49,768 nucleotides of DNA from an uncultured Opitutales bacterium (GCA_900545715.1 URAJ01000014.1:1-49768), one strand, 5' to 3'; positions 35,264 to 44,630 are shown, counted from the first letter of the stretch. A program made the numbers and translations. Notes: a model not told the origin generated them from the letters alone.

Positions 35264-36358
35264 TTATTTTCTACGCCTTATAAAGGCAAACGCCAAGACG
35301 GCAAATCCCAAAAACGCAGCTACATCAGCGGGCTCGGGAACAACATTTAGTACGAGACTATTGCCGTCCCATGTAAAGTTGTGCTCTATGCCCATTGCGT
35401 TTAAATGATCGTCGTTTATATTGAAATCCGTGAGCGATCCTCCTTCGGCAAAACCTTTCGACCACGAATCAACGAAGAGAATTTCATATTCTCCCGCACT
35501 CAAACCTTCGACGTCTGCATAAGTAAAATCTATATTTATAACACTGTCATCAAGTTTTGTCGTTGTGCCAAAATAGAAAATTGGTCCATCTGCGCTGAGT
35601 TTATTAATGTGCAGGTTTACAGTCGCGGATTTCGTCTCATCGTCACTTATAAAAGAGGTGGTTGCACAGTTTATTTTGTTTACATAAAAGTCGAAAAGCA
35701 ACGTCTTAGGATTTCCCATCACATCGATTGTATCCGCATAAAAGCTGTCAATAAAACCGGTGGACGAACCCAAATATAAGTTGTTTCCGCCGACCCATAG
35801 AAAACTGCCGTCAACATGGATATTTACCTCGCCTGCCGTCGTTTTTGTAAAATGGGCGTTGGTTATAGAATTTAAATTTATTTCTTTTGCCGTCAAAGTA
35901 ATGCTTTCTGCGTCGGCAAACTGGAAGTCAACGTAATGATTTATTCTGGCAAACATATTGGCCACAGTGAAGTCGCTATTAAATACGATTGGATCCGGAT
36001 TTTTTATATTTGCATCGTTAAAAGTGACTGAACCATCAGGCTGCAAATCGCCCAAACAATAGCGGTTGAAAATCACGTTCGATTCCGCCGTTATAACTGA
36101 GGACTGGACGGCATTTATTGCACCGGCGCGATAATTTCCCTTGTCGAGTGAAACTCTTTCGTCCGTGCCTACCGGGAAAAGTTGAAATAAGAAAGTATCT
36201 CCGCTTGAGTTGTAAGTGGAAAGGTTTACCCACTGGCTTCTGTCGTTGGCGTTATTTATGCCCCCGTTGCCTGCGATAAAAAAGAATGTATCAACCCCAT
36301 AAGCACAAGTAATCGAAAGTACGAACGGAGCAAATATAGAAAATAATTTATTTTTCAT
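35264..36358 (-). CDS. Secreted protein with PEP-CTERM tail, unknown function
   Basis: 364 residues: a signal peptide (KNKLFSIFAPFVLSITCAYG), then a region of degenerate beta repeats (FIAGNGGINNANDRSQWVNL, LTAKEINLNSITNAHF, GEVNIHVDGSFLWVGG) and the sorting tail VPEPADVAAFLGFAVLAFAF with basic end IRRRK. It is more divergent than the pair at 22145 and 33532. It stands 160 bases upstream of the gene at 33532 on the same strand, with its own terminator between. The ATG at 36358 follows an A/T-rich leader. Confidence 0.8.
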   Translation of the reverse strand: MKNKLFSIFAPFVLSITCAYGVDTFFFIAGNGGINNANDRSQWVNLSTYNSSGDTFLFQLFPVGTDERVSLDKGNYRAGAINAVQSSVITAESNVIFNRYCLGDLQPDGSVTFNDANIKNPDPIVFNSDFTVANMFARINHYVDFQFADAESITLTAKEINLNSITNAHFTKTTAGEVNIHVDGSFLWVGGNNLYLGSSTGFIDSFYADTIDVMGNPKTLLFDFYVNKINCATTSFISDDETKSATVNLHINKLSADGPIFYFGTTTKLDDSVINIDFTYADVEGLSAGEYEILFVDSWSKGFAEGGSLTDFNINDDHLNAMGIEHNFTWDGNSLVLNVVPEPADVAAFLGFAVLAFAFIRRRK

Positions 36359-36696
36359 ATATAATTTCCCTAAGTGGATTTAAAGAATTGTCAATGTAAA
36401 ATAAACTATTATTTATATATAACAGGCCCGCATATTTCTCCCCTCATGCGTGTCGCGAGCTAACTACCCGCCTTTATAGATGTCAAATTTTTAACCGCAA
36501 TATTCCCTTGCTCCAACTATCTTATGCCTTCTCCATTGATAATGACGACGTTTACTTTGCAAATATTGCGTTACTGAAAAAACGCGCACAATCTGCGCGA
36601 AACACCCGCTTTCCCCACACTGCGGAATATTCAACATATTACGAAGCTATAAAATTATCCGTACCCACGTTAAACGCTCGCACTCAAAAGCGAGCA

Positions 36697-37536
36697 CTAC
36701 TTGCGCGGGATTTTTAAAACCTGCCCTGGTTTGAGGGAAGATGCTGTTGCGAGTCTGTCGCGGTTTGCGGAAAATATTTCGCGCCACTTGTTCGGAGTAC
36801 CATAGATTTTTCTGCTTATGCTCGACAGCGTATCGCCCGCTTGAACCGTGTATGTTGACGGCACGTCGCGGCTGACCACCGGCGCCCTCTGCTCAGCTGA
36901 AGTTGCGCGCGCCTGTCCAACGCGCTGCGCGGCATTTCCCGCACTTTGCCGGCCTGATGAGGCAACCTGCGTCTGGCTCTGGACACGAACTGTTTGCGTT
37001 GCCTCCAAACGATCTATTGTAGCGGCAGCCGCAGCAAGTTTTTGTTTTAATTCGAGATTCTCCTTCTGCAATTTTTGCAATATCTCTTCAAGCTCAATGC
37101 GCCTTACATTGTTTTCATATGGGCTCTCCGGCAATTTTTCCGCAAATTTCTTTTGCGCCGTTTCAATCATCTGCCTCACCATCGGCGAAGATTGCGAATT
37201 TGGCTTTAATTCGAGATATTTTTTGAAGTGGTAAATGGCGGTATTGGGGTCGTCCATATGTTCGAGGTATATGCGCCCCAATTCAAAGTGCGATTCCGGA
37301 GCGTCGCGGCGCTTCTCGGAAACTTTCAAGAATGCGCTGAGGGCCTCGGATATATTTCCCCTTCTCAACTCCTCCTGTCCTCTGAGAAAGTTGGGCTCGG
37401 AAGTTTCCTTTACGACTTCGCCGCTTCCGAAATCGCAACCTCCGGCAGATAGGATATAGAGACACGCAAGCGCCGCAAACAGCATTGTAAGCGTTATCTT
37501 TGCCCTGTCGGACAGCCTGCGATACTCCACACCCAT
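36697..37536 (-). CDS. TPR and LysM domain envelope protein, probable lipoprotein
   Basis: 279 residues from the ATG at 37536. An N-terminal hydrophobic segment (TLTMLFAALACLYILSAGGC) could be a lipoprotein signal. It is followed by about two TPR units (EELRRGNISEALSAFLKV, ESHFELGRIYLEHMDDPNTAIYHFKKYLEL), a coiled coil with a KLQKENLELKQKLAAAAATID heptad-type segment, a Gln/Ala/Ser-rich linker and a C-terminal LysM domain (YTVQAGDTLSSISRKIYG). LysM binds peptidoglycan, so the protein probably bridges murein and partner proteins. It begins 14 bases after purH ends and may be cotranscribed with it. Confidence 0.8.
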   Translation of the reverse strand: MGVEYRRLSDRAKITLTMLFAALACLYILSAGGCDFGSGEVVKETSEPNFLRGQEELRRGNISEALSAFLKVSEKRRDAPESHFELGRIYLEHMDDPNTAIYHFKKYLELKPNSQSSPMVRQMIETAQKKFAEKLPESPYENNVRRIELEEILQKLQKENLELKQKLAAAAATIDRLEATQTVRVQSQTQVASSGRQSAGNAAQRVGQARATSAEQRAPVVSRDVPSTYTVQAGDTLSSISRKIYGTPNKWREIFSANRDRLATASSLKPGQVLKIPRK

Positions 37537-37549
37537 CGTCGTAAAATAA

Positions 37550-39076
37550 TTAGTGGCGGAAGTGGCGAACCCCCGTGAACACCATTGCCATATTATTTGC
37601 GTCAGCAGCCGCAATTACTTCGCTGTCGCGGACTGAGCCGCCGGGCTGGATAGCCGCGGTAGCGCCTGCTTCGGCGGCCGCGAGCAATCCGTCGGCAAAC
37701 GGGAAGAAAGCGTCGGACGCCACAATGCTCGGCCTGAGCGAGAGCTTGGCTTCGCCCGCCTTCCATACCGCTATTCTCGAGCTGTCCACGCGCGACATCT
37801 GGCCCGCGCCTATTCCGAGCGTGCGTTCGCACCCCGCATAGACAATCGCATTGCTCTTGACGTGCTTGACAACTTTCCAGCCAAACAGCAAGGCCTTCCA
37901 TTCTTCTTCCGTGGGCTGGCGCTTTGTCACAACTCTCATATTGGCTTTCAGCTCCTCGATATCGTCGGGAGTTTGTGCGAGCAACCCTCCTACCACGCTC
38001 TTTACGCGCAGTCCGCCGACTTTTTTGCAATTCCAGAGCATCAGGCGCAAATTCTTTTTCTTCGAGAATATTTCAATCGCGCCGTCGGAGAAGTCGGGCG
38101 CAATAATTACTTCGCAGAATATGTGCGAGATTATCTCGGCGAGATCCGCTTCCATTCTTCTGTTTACGGCGATTATTCCGCCGAACGGGGCTTGTCTGTC
38201 GGTTTCAAACGCCTGCTCCCAAGCCTGCACGAGATTGTCGCACGAAGCGACTCCGCACGGGTTTGTATGTTTTAGGATTGCGACTGTCGGCTTTTCAAAT
38301 TCGGCAATGAGCTCAGCCGCGGCCGATATGTCGATAATGTTGTTGTAAGAGAGCTCCTTGCCTTGGAGCTGCCTGAAGATTTTATTAAACTCGCCATATA
38401 GGGCTGCGGACTGGTGCGGATTTTCCCCGTAGCGCATCTTTTGCTCGAGGGGGAGGCCTATATTTAGAGTCGAGGGAAGTTCGCCGTTATTAAATTTAGC
38501 ATTCAGGTAGTTTGCAATGGCTGCGTCGTACGAGCTTGTGCGTTGATATACTTTTAGCGCGAGCTGCCTGCGCAATTTCTGAAGCTGTTCGCCGCCGGCG
38601 CGGAGCGCTTCGAGGACTCTTGGGTAGTCGGAGCTGTCGCAGACTACCGTCACGCTCGCATGGTTTTTTGCGGCGGAGCGCAGCATTGAAGGGCCGCCGA
38701 TATCTATATTTTCGATTGCGTCGGCGATTGTGCAATCCGGTTTTGAAACTGTCGATTCAAATGGATAGAGATTTACCGCGACGAGGTCTATCATGCCAAT
38801 TCCATGCTCTTGCGCCTGCTGCATGTGCGCGGGATTCGAGCGAAGGCAGAGGAGGCCTCCGTGGATTTTCGGGTGGAGGGTCTTTACGCGGCCGTCCATC
38901 ATTTCGGGAAATCCGGTGTAATCGGATACTTCCGTCACGGGGATTCCCTCCTTTGCAAGAAGCTTTGCCGTCCCGCCCGTGGACAGGATTGTATAGCCGT
39001 GTTTGCGAACGAGTTCTCTCGCAAATTCAACGACTCCCGTTTTATCGCTTACTGAAATTAGTGCCCGTTTTTCCAT
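37550..39076 (-). CDS. purH: Bifunctional AICAR formyltransferase/IMP cyclohydrolase
   Basis: 508 residues, the usual PurH length. The N-terminal IMP cyclohydrolase (MGS-like) domain has [17 protein letters not shown] and [21 protein letters not shown]; the transformylase domain has [24 protein letters not shown] and [24 protein letters not shown], ending GVRHFRH. It catalyses the last two steps of de novo purine synthesis. No purine riboswitch or PurR-like operator is evident upstream; the structured RNA candidate at 39218 lies just behind its start on the opposite strand. Confidence 0.95.
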   Translation of the reverse strand: MEKRALISVSDKTGVVEFARELVRKHGYTILSTGGTAKLLAKEGIPVTEVSDYTGFPEMMDGRVKTLHPKIHGGLLCLRSNPAHMQQAQEHGIGMIDLVAVNLYPFESTVSKPDCTIADAIENIDIGGPSMLRSAAKNHASVTVVCDSSDYPRVLEALRAGGEQLQKLRRQLALKVYQRTSSYDAAIANYLNAKFNNGELPSTLNIGLPLEQKMRYGENPHQSAALYGEFNKIFRQLQGKELSYNNIIDISAAAELIAEFEKPTVAILKHTNPCGVASCDNLVQAWEQAFETDRQAPFGGIIAVNRRMEADLAEIISHIFCEVIIAPDFSDGAIEIFSKKKNLRLMLWNCKKVGGLRVKSVVGGLLAQTPDDIEELKANMRVVTKRQPTEEEWKALLFGWKVVKHVKSNAIVYAGCERTLGIGAGQMSRVDSSRIAVWKAGEAKLSLRPSIVASDAFFPFADGLLAAAEAGATAAIQPGGSVRDSEVIAAADANNMAMVFTGVRHFRH

Positions 39077-39180
39077 ACGGATTATTTCAAATAAATTGGG
39101 GGTTTAGGTTCAAGTAAATAAAACCTTTTTTTTAAAATTTTTGCTTGATAGACAGCAATATTGCCGGTTAGGGAAAGTTC

Positions 39181-39211
39181 TTGACAAAAAAATGCGGGAT
39201 TTTTGTATATA
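39181..39211 (+). promoter_or_regulatory. Sigma-70-type promoter of the candidate small RNA
   Basis: The consensus TTGACA (39181-39186) and TATATA (39206-39211, or GTATAT at 39205 with an 18-base spacer) give a strong promoter that points at the hairpin array at 39215-39350 and not at any coding frame. Confidence 0.65.
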
Positions 39212-39217
39212 CGGAAA

Positions 39218-39350
39218 CAATGGGAATTGTTTGTCGGAAAATTTTCCGGCAATTTAAAAGCGCAACTTCCCGCCTTGCATGGGTTAGGACGTTGGACATC
39301 ATTTAAAAAATAGTGGTTTGAATCCAATGGGGAACGCGCTTTTATTTTTT
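39218..39350 (+). ncRNA. Candidate structured small RNA, unclassified
   Basis: The stretch has no credible coding frame but three stacked inverted repeats. AAACAAT/ATTGTTT (39215-39232) comes first, then the near-perfect TTGTCGGAAAA/TTTTCCGGCAA (39231-39252). A long rod follows: TAAAAGCGC (39255-39263) pairs with GCGCTTTTA (39336-39344), TTCCC (39267-39271) with GGGAA (39330-39334), GTTGGA with TCCAAT, and CATCATT with AATAGTG at the tip. A 19-base bulge lies on one side only (39272-39290). The rod runs into TTTTATTTTTT, an intrinsic terminator. A promoter stands at 39181. The size and rod-with-bulge shape recall 6S RNA, but I cannot confirm the class. Confidence 0.6.
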
Positions 39351-39415
39351 AGCGGCGCCTATTCAATTAGGAGGGAATTTTTTAGTGTAATCGGATTTTA
39401 TTCGGAAGGATATTT

Positions 39416-40051
39416 ATGGAAATCAAAAATACAGCCCGCACAGTCTTAAAAAAAGCGATAATATTTTCACTGCTATTTGCAGGGGTCACATGCGCATACT
39501 CGCAGATACTCGATAAGAACGCCCTGCTGAAGAAAAAGGCTGAGCTCTCGGAGCAAATTAAGGAGCAAGAGGCCAACCGCGACACCCTTTTGAAACAACA
39601 GCGCCAACTATCGCAGCAAATGAGGGAAATTGGCCAAGCGGCAATGGAAAAGCTGCAGGCGGCAAAAGGCGCGACAACCTCGGAAAAGCAGTCGGTAATG
39701 CGGCTGATGAAAGAATTGGAGTCGGCTTTCGACAACATCGGGGAAAATTCAAGCATAGCCGATTTAAAGGGGGCTGTTGAAAAAATCTCCAAATTTGACA
39801 TCTCTACCTGCCCCGCCGAAGTTGGAGAAAAATTCAAGGCGTTTGTGGACAGTATGAAAACCCACCTCGACGAGCTAGGGAAAATATTTAATGAAATAAA
39901 GCTCGACGACAAACAGGCCCTCAAAAAGGCGCTTGAAACCTACGCAAAAGACAACCCTGAGATTGCGGAAAGGCTTGAAAATGCCTCTGCAACATTGCAA
40001 AAGGCGGTTTCCGACTTCTCGATGGCGCTTCTCCCGTACTTTGCAAAATAA
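39416..40051 (+). CDS. Secreted coiled-coil protein, unknown function
   Basis: 211 residues with GGAAGG 7 bases before the ATG. The signal peptide (LKKAIIFSLLFAGVTCAYS) is followed by a strongly helical region with heptads (LLKKKAELSEQIKEQEANR) and a second helical part ending in ALLPYFAK. There are no recognised domains. It resembles periplasmic helical-hairpin proteins only in general layout. A terminator follows at 40097. Confidence 0.7.
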   Translation: MEIKNTARTVLKKAIIFSLLFAGVTCAYSQILDKNALLKKKAELSEQIKEQEANRDTLLKQQRQLSQQMREIGQAAMEKLQAAKGATTSEKQSVMRLMKELESAFDNIGENSSIADLKGAVEKISKFDISTCPAEVGEKFKAFVDSMKTHLDELGKIFNEIKLDDKQALKKALETYAKDNPEIAERLENASATLQKAVSDFSMALLPYFAK

Positions 40052-40096
40052 AAATCTGCCGACTATATATCTTCGGCGGAGTTCTTATTATCCATT

Positions 40097-40134
40097 AAAA
40101 ACACTCAGAGGAAAATACTCGGGGTGTTTTTTTT
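40097..40134 (+). terminator. Terminator after the coiled-coil gene
   Basis: AAAACACTC pairs with GGGTGTTTT (one G-T pair), with an inner GAG/CTC extension, followed by a T8 tract. Confidence 0.7.
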
Positions 40135-40485
40135 GATTTTTATCTGCTGTTGTCACTCTCAAACCTACTCGAAGTGGATTTTTAATCTTTTTCTGTTTCG
40201 GCATTTAAAAATTTGCGCTGAGAATAAAAAACTGTTTGGGCGGGGTAATCTAACCATTTTTCTAATGGATAGAGTTTAGATTTTATAGGCTATAGGCATT
40301 AAAAAAATATTCGGGATTTTTTATAAGTTTTTTGAGTCTCCGTAAACAGCATTTAGCAGATTTTTCAGATGTCAAATGTGACTGTCAAGAACGCCACTAT
40401 TGCTAAAAATTGGTGACGCGCCAGCCGCAAGCATTAAAAAATTGCGAGGGTTGAATTGATTTTTTTCAACAGCAAAAGCCCCCCG

Positions 40486-40586
40486 CTAAGTAGGCGGCGC
40501 GGAGGGCGGCAAAACAGGGAGGCCTCTCGGAAGTAGAGCACAAAAAACAATACTTGCTCTAAGTAGGCAACGCGGAGGGCGGCAAA
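40486..40586 (+). repeat. 28-bp direct repeat pair bracketing the eutC relic start
   Basis: CTAAGTAGGC followed by two variable bases and CGCGGAGGGCGGCAAA occurs at 40486-40513 and 40559-40586, identical except for GG versus AA. The second copy runs straight into the truncated eutC frame, so a recombination or deletion at this repeat may have removed the gene's 5' part. The remaining sequence 40135-40485 shows no gene. Confidence 0.65.
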
Positions 40587-41084
40587 GAATTGAACGAGGA
40601 GTCGAAAAAGCGCCTCTGCGAAGCGGCAAAGACTTGGGATAGTGTCAACTTTGCGCTAATAGTGTCCGACGGATTGTCCGCGACAGCCGCAAACGAGAAC
40701 GCGCTTGAAACAGTCTCCGAGCTTGTAAAGCAGCTACCGGCCGACAAATGGAAGATTTCCCCCATAATGATAATTCCGTTTGCGAGAGTAAAAATACAAG
40801 TCTACATCGGGCAGATTCTTGGGGTAAGGCACTCGTTGGTTCTGATAGGAGAGAGGCCTGGATTGGGGTCGCCCGACAGCCTGAGCGCGTATTTTACATA
40901 CAAGCCGCGCTGGGAATCGGTGGAATCCGACAGGAATTGCATATCCAATATACGAATGCAGGGAATGCCTCCGAAAATTGCTGCGCGGAAATTGGCGCTG
41001 CTTTTGGGAGAGTCGCTAAGGCTCGGAATAGGCGGAACTGCACTAAAAGACAATATTGACGACGCCAAGCTGCTTGAATCATAG
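40563..41084 (+). pseudogene. eutC: 5'-truncated ethanolamine ammonia-lyase small subunit
   Basis: About 165-174 codons match only the C-terminal half of EutC: ALIVSDGLSATAANENAL, VLIGERPGLGSPDSLSAYFTY and DRNCISNIRMQGMPPKIAARK are all clear. EutC is normally near 250-300 residues; here the first 100 or more residues are lacking. There is no ATG start (the frame begins after an in-frame stop at 40560, with only a TTG at 40590). No eutB, reactivase or microcompartment gene is nearby. The intact part is well conserved, which suggests a recent loss. EutBC splits ethanolamine using adenosylcobalamin, so the loss fits the cobalamin riboswitch left behind at 41578. Confidence 0.8.
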
Positions 41085-41129
41085 ATACAGCCACTGCCCG
41101 CAAGCGAGTATTGCCGCAGGAGGAAAGTT

Positions 41130-41198
41130 ATGGCTTTTCATAGCGGCGGCGGAAGCGCCCCAAAGCTCGGATATTTTGCAATGCGGAAGGGGCTATAA
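41130..41198 (+). other. 22-codon open frame with a strong ribosome binding site
   Basis: GGAGGAAAGTT immediately precedes an ATG, followed by 22 codons (MAFHSGGGSAPKLGYFAMRK start) and a stop. The good site may belong to the next gene of the former ethanolamine operon, whose coding sequence is lost. The following hairpin ATTGCACCT (41226-41234) with AGGTGCAAT (41260-41268) has no T-run. The stretch 41272-41577 shows nothing else recognisable apart from a TTGACA at 41538-41543. Confidence 0.35.
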
Positions 41199-41577
41199 AT
41201 TTCCGCCTCTTTGTTGGAATGGCGCATTGCACCTTTAAGCGGACGAAAACCGCCCGTTGAGGTGCAATATGCCGATATTATTTATGGCGCATCTTGCCGA
41301 AAAAAAATTTTTCAATTTATTCCGCAAGCACGTCCGCCTTCAAAATAAAATGTCAATCTTATGAAGGCTAAAAATTATTTTCTGCAAAAAATCCGATATT
41401 TTGCGGCGGGGGCGGAGCTTGCGAACGAAACATTTTGCCGCAAGCCCTACATTTTTAGATTTATATTTTTTTTATAAAGCAAATTGCCGATTGAAGCAGC
41501 GCAAGAGCGGGTCGATAAAACAAAAAACTTTTGCGGCTTGACAAACGGGTAATTTCGAGCACGTTTTTAGTAAATTT

Positions 41578-41709
41578 CGTTTGGAAACGGAAGTTCGTTA
41601 AATTCGAACGCGGACGCGCCGCTGTAAGATCCGTAAATCCTCCCATAAGCCACTGATTAAATCGGGAAGGCGGGAAGATTAAGGATACAAGCCAGAAGAC
41701 GTCCAAACG
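41578..41709 (+). promoter_or_regulatory. Cobalamin (B12) riboswitch
   Basis: The conserved blocks of the cobalamin aptamer are present in order: a GGAA element after the closing stem, CCGCTGTAA (41619-41627), GCCACTG (41649-41655), CGGGAAGG (41663-41670) and the B12-box-like AAGCCAGAAGAC (41689-41700). The closing stem CGTTTGGA (41578-41585) pairs with TCCAAACG (41702-41709). TTGACA at 41538-41543 may be its promoter. The genes it would control are not intact: an 18-codon frame at 41720 and the pseudogene at 41884 follow, and nrdD begins 750 bases downstream. Confidence 0.85.
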
Positions 41710-41883
41710 GAAACAACGACATGGGATTCGCGAAATATTGCCGTGTTTTAGCAGCGCTTTTTATGGCTGACTGTTAAAGCTGCAAATATTGGCGGGTTCC
41801 AGAATAAGGCCCGCAGATGTCACGCCAAAGTTTACGTTTCCTTTGCGGCTCTTATTTCAACGAGACAACGCGAAAGGAATAAA

Positions 41884-42225
41884 ATGAAAAAGTATTTTAT
41901 TGTATTGGCGGCAATGCCTTTTTTACGGAATTTCCGGCCGGGCGAATCGTGCGCCTATGCGGGTTATCCGAAAGAGTTTGAATTAAAAGAGCGCCAAAGT
42001 GATTGGGAATGCGGCTTTGAATGCGCCAATTTTACAGTTTTAGCCGCCATGCGCACAACTATTTCCAAAGAAATATACGAACAGTTATGCGCGCCCGCGC
42101 GGCTGTAAAGCGGCTGGGAGCTTGACGCTTAAAACCGAGAGCAGGCTTATGATTGCAATTATCGGACGGCACTGCGCCTGATTATTTTTTTGAGGAAAGC
42201 TATCGGGCAAATGCTGGAATATTAA
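41884..42225 (+). pseudogene. Degraded gene downstream of the riboswitch
   Basis: A start with AAAGGA 5 bases ahead encodes a signal-like N-terminus (MKKYFIVLAAMPF). The frame then continues through in-frame stops at 42106-42108 and 42130-42132 with plausible residues on both sides, ending in LRKAIGQMLEY and a stop at 42223-42225. I do not recognise the family. A B12 uptake protein would be expected after such a riboswitch, but the sequence does not prove it. The stretch 42226-42458 holds no gene. Confidence 0.5.
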
Positions 42226-42458
42226 ATCCCGACTCAATTAAGAGTTTAGTTCCCGCGCAAAAATGCAGGCAATGTTCCATATGGGACTAGCGTTTTGTTT
42301 TTAAGGGCAACCGTTGGCAAAGCGCTACTAAAACCTGACAGGCTCGCCAAAGCAATCGGCGTTTAAAACCGACCCGCGCGACGAAGCATGGAAGTAAAAA
42401 AAAGTGGCTTTGCGGAAATACCGCGGCACTAATTTATCGCAAAAGAAAGAAGGATTTT

Positions 42459-44630
42459 ATGAAGATTTTAAAAAGAAGCGGCGCGGAAGCCGCATTTGAC
42501 ATCAACAAAATTATCGCCGCCGTCACAAAGGCCAACCAAACGGTGGATTTAAAAAACACGTTAACTGCCGAGCAAATTCAGGCAATCGGCAAATACGTAG
42601 AGGGCGTGTGCGCTGCGCTCGACAGGGCGCTTTCCGTCGAGGAAATCCAAGATATAGTTGAAACGCAAATTATGAAGGCGGGAGCCTTCGAGGTGGCAAA
42701 AAAATATATTACGTATAGATACGTGCGCAGCCTCGTTAGGCAGGCAAATAGCACGGATAAACAAATTCTGACGCTAATTGAATGCAACAACGAAGACATA
42801 AAGCAGGAAAACTCCAATAAAAACCCCACCGTAAACAGCGTCCAGCGCGACTACATGGCGGGAGAAGTTTCAAAAGACATCGCTTCCAGAATCCTGCTCC
42901 CGCGCGAAATTATCGACGCCCACAACGAAGGCATAATCCACTTCCACGATATGGACTATTACGCGCAGCACATGCACAACTGCGACTTGGTAAACCTTGA
43001 AGATATGCTGCAAAACGGAACGGTAATCTCAGGAACGATGATAGACAGGCCAAGAAGCTTTTCGACAGCCTGCAACATAGCGACTCAAATAATAGCCCAA
43101 GTTGCGAGCAACCAATACGGCGGCCAAAGCATAACACTCACGCACTTGGCGCCGTTTGTCGATGTCTCACGGCGCCGCATACGCACGGAGCTTATCGAAG
43201 AACTTGGCGAATTTGGGCTGACCAAAAAAAACCTTGAAAGAATCGTAGAAAAGCGCGTGCGCGAAGAAATCGAACGCGGAGTGCAGACAATTCAATACCA
43301 AGTCGTCACCCTAATGACAACCAATGGGCAGGCCCCGTTTGTGACAGTATTCATGTATCTTGGAGAGGCGCGCAACGAGCGCGAAAAATCCGACCTTGCA
43401 ATAATAATAGAGGAAGTTTTGAAGCAGCGCTGCAAGGGAGTAAAAAACGAATCGGGCACCTACATAACTCCCGCCTTCCCAAAATTAATTTATGTGCTGG
43501 AAGAAGAAAATATAGAGCCCGAAAGCCCCTACTACTATTTGACGGAACTCGCCGCGAAATGCACGGCCAAGCGAATGGTACCTGACTACATTTCCGAAAA
43601 AATAATGCTTGCCAACAAAATCGACAAGAACGGCGACGCCCACTGCTATACTTGCATGGGGTGCAGGAGCTTTCTGACGCCCTACGTCGGCGAAGACGGC
43701 AAACCCAAGTATTACGGCAGATTTAACCAGGGGGTTGTTACTGTCAATCTACCGGATATAGGGCTTTCGGCGCACGGGGATATCGAGGCATTTTGGAAGA
43801 TATTTGACGAGCGCATGGAACTTTGCCACAGGGCATTGCAATGCAGGCACGAGCGGCTAAGCGGAACCTTGTCGGACGCCGCCCCGATTCTCTGGCAACA
43901 CGGCGCGCTTCTGCGGCTCAAAAAAGGGGAAAAGATAGACAAGTATCTGCACGGAGGCTATTCGACGCTTTCCCTGGGCTATGCCGGGCTGTGGGAGTGC
44001 GTATTTAGCCTGATAAATAAAAAACTAACCGAGAAAGAGGGAGAGGAATTGGGGCTTGAAATAATGAGAAGGCTCAATTCGTACACGGCAAAATGGAAAG
44101 CGGCCGAGAACATAGACTACTCCCTGTACGGAACGCCACTCGAAAGCACAACATACAAATTTGCGAAAACCCTACAACGCCGCTTTGGAGTCGTCGAGGG
44201 GGTTAGCGACAGAAATTACATCACAAACAGCTACCACGTCCATGTCGCCGAGCCGATAGACGCCTTCGCAAAGCTTTCGCTTGAAGCAAAGTTTCAGACG
44301 CTCTCCCCGGGAGGCGCAATAAGCTATGTCGAAGTTCCAAACATGCAAAACAATATTCCCGCGGTGCTTCTTGTAATGCGATATATATACGACAATATAA
44401 TGTACGCCGAACTCAATACAAAAAGCGACTATTGCCAAGTATGCGGCTTCGACGGAGAGGTAGAAATTGTAAAGGACGAAGACGGCAAACTCGTCTGGCA
44501 GTGCCCAAAATGCGGCAACAAAGACCAGAATAAGATGAATGTAGCCCGCCGCACATGCGGATACATAGGCACGCAGTATTGGAACCAAGGGCGCACCCAG
44601 GAAATCCGCGAGCGCGTTCTCCACCTTTAA
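42459..44630 (+). CDS. nrdD: Anaerobic ribonucleoside-triphosphate reductase (class III)
   Basis: 723 residues, normal for NrdD. An ATP-cone regulatory domain fills the first 95 residues (KILKRSGAEAAFDINKII start). The catalytic core has HNCDLVNLEDML and CNIATQIIAQVASNQYGGQS. The zinc site is CQVCGFDGE with CPKCGN, and the glycyl-radical motif is RRTCGYIGTQYWNQGR at the C-terminus. It makes deoxyribonucleotides without oxygen using a radical placed by NrdG, 12 bases downstream. A clear GAAGGA stands upstream of the ATG. The upstream sequence carries a B12 riboswitch 750 bases away; whether transcription reads through is unknown. Confidence 0.96.
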   Translation: MKILKRSGAEAAFDINKIIAAVTKANQTVDLKNTLTAEQIQAIGKYVEGVCAALDRALSVEEIQDIVETQIMKAGAFEVAKKYITYRYVRSLVRQANSTDKQILTLIECNNEDIKQENSNKNPTVNSVQRDYMAGEVSKDIASRILLPREIIDAHNEGIIHFHDMDYYAQHMHNCDLVNLEDMLQNGTVISGTMIDRPRSFSTACNIATQIIAQVASNQYGGQSITLTHLAPFVDVSRRRIRTELIEELGEFGLTKKNLERIVEKRVREEIERGVQTIQYQVVTLMTTNGQAPFVTVFMYLGEARNEREKSDLAIIIEEVLKQRCKGVKNESGTYITPAFPKLIYVLEEENIEPESPYYYLTELAAKCTAKRMVPDYISEKIMLANKIDKNGDAHCYTCMGCRSFLTPYVGEDGKPKYYGRFNQGVVTVNLPDIGLSAHGDIEAFWKIFDERMELCHRALQCRHERLSGTLSDAAPILWQHGALLRLKKGEKIDKYLHGGYSTLSLGYAGLWECVFSLINKKLTEKEGEELGLEIMRRLNSYTAKWKAAENIDYSLYGTPLESTTYKFAKTLQRRFGVVEGVSDRNYITNSYHVHVAEPIDAFAKLSLEAKFQTLSPGGAISYVEVPNMQNNIPAVLLVMRYIYDNIMYAELNTKSDYCQVCGFDGEVEIVKDEDGKLVWQCPKCGNKDQNKMNVARRTCGYIGTQYWNQGRTQEIRERVLHL

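Noticed and set aside
39311..39330. TGGTTTGAATCCA resembling a tRNA T-arm
   Set aside because: No acceptor stem, D-arm or anticodon arm can be built around it and no CCA follows. The bases are better explained as part of the long rod of the small RNA candidate.
39218..39350. Assignment of the small RNA to 6S RNA
   Set aside because: A single rod with a one-sided bulge is suggestive, but it is shorter than usual 6S RNA and the opposite strand of the bulge has no unpaired region. Left unclassified.
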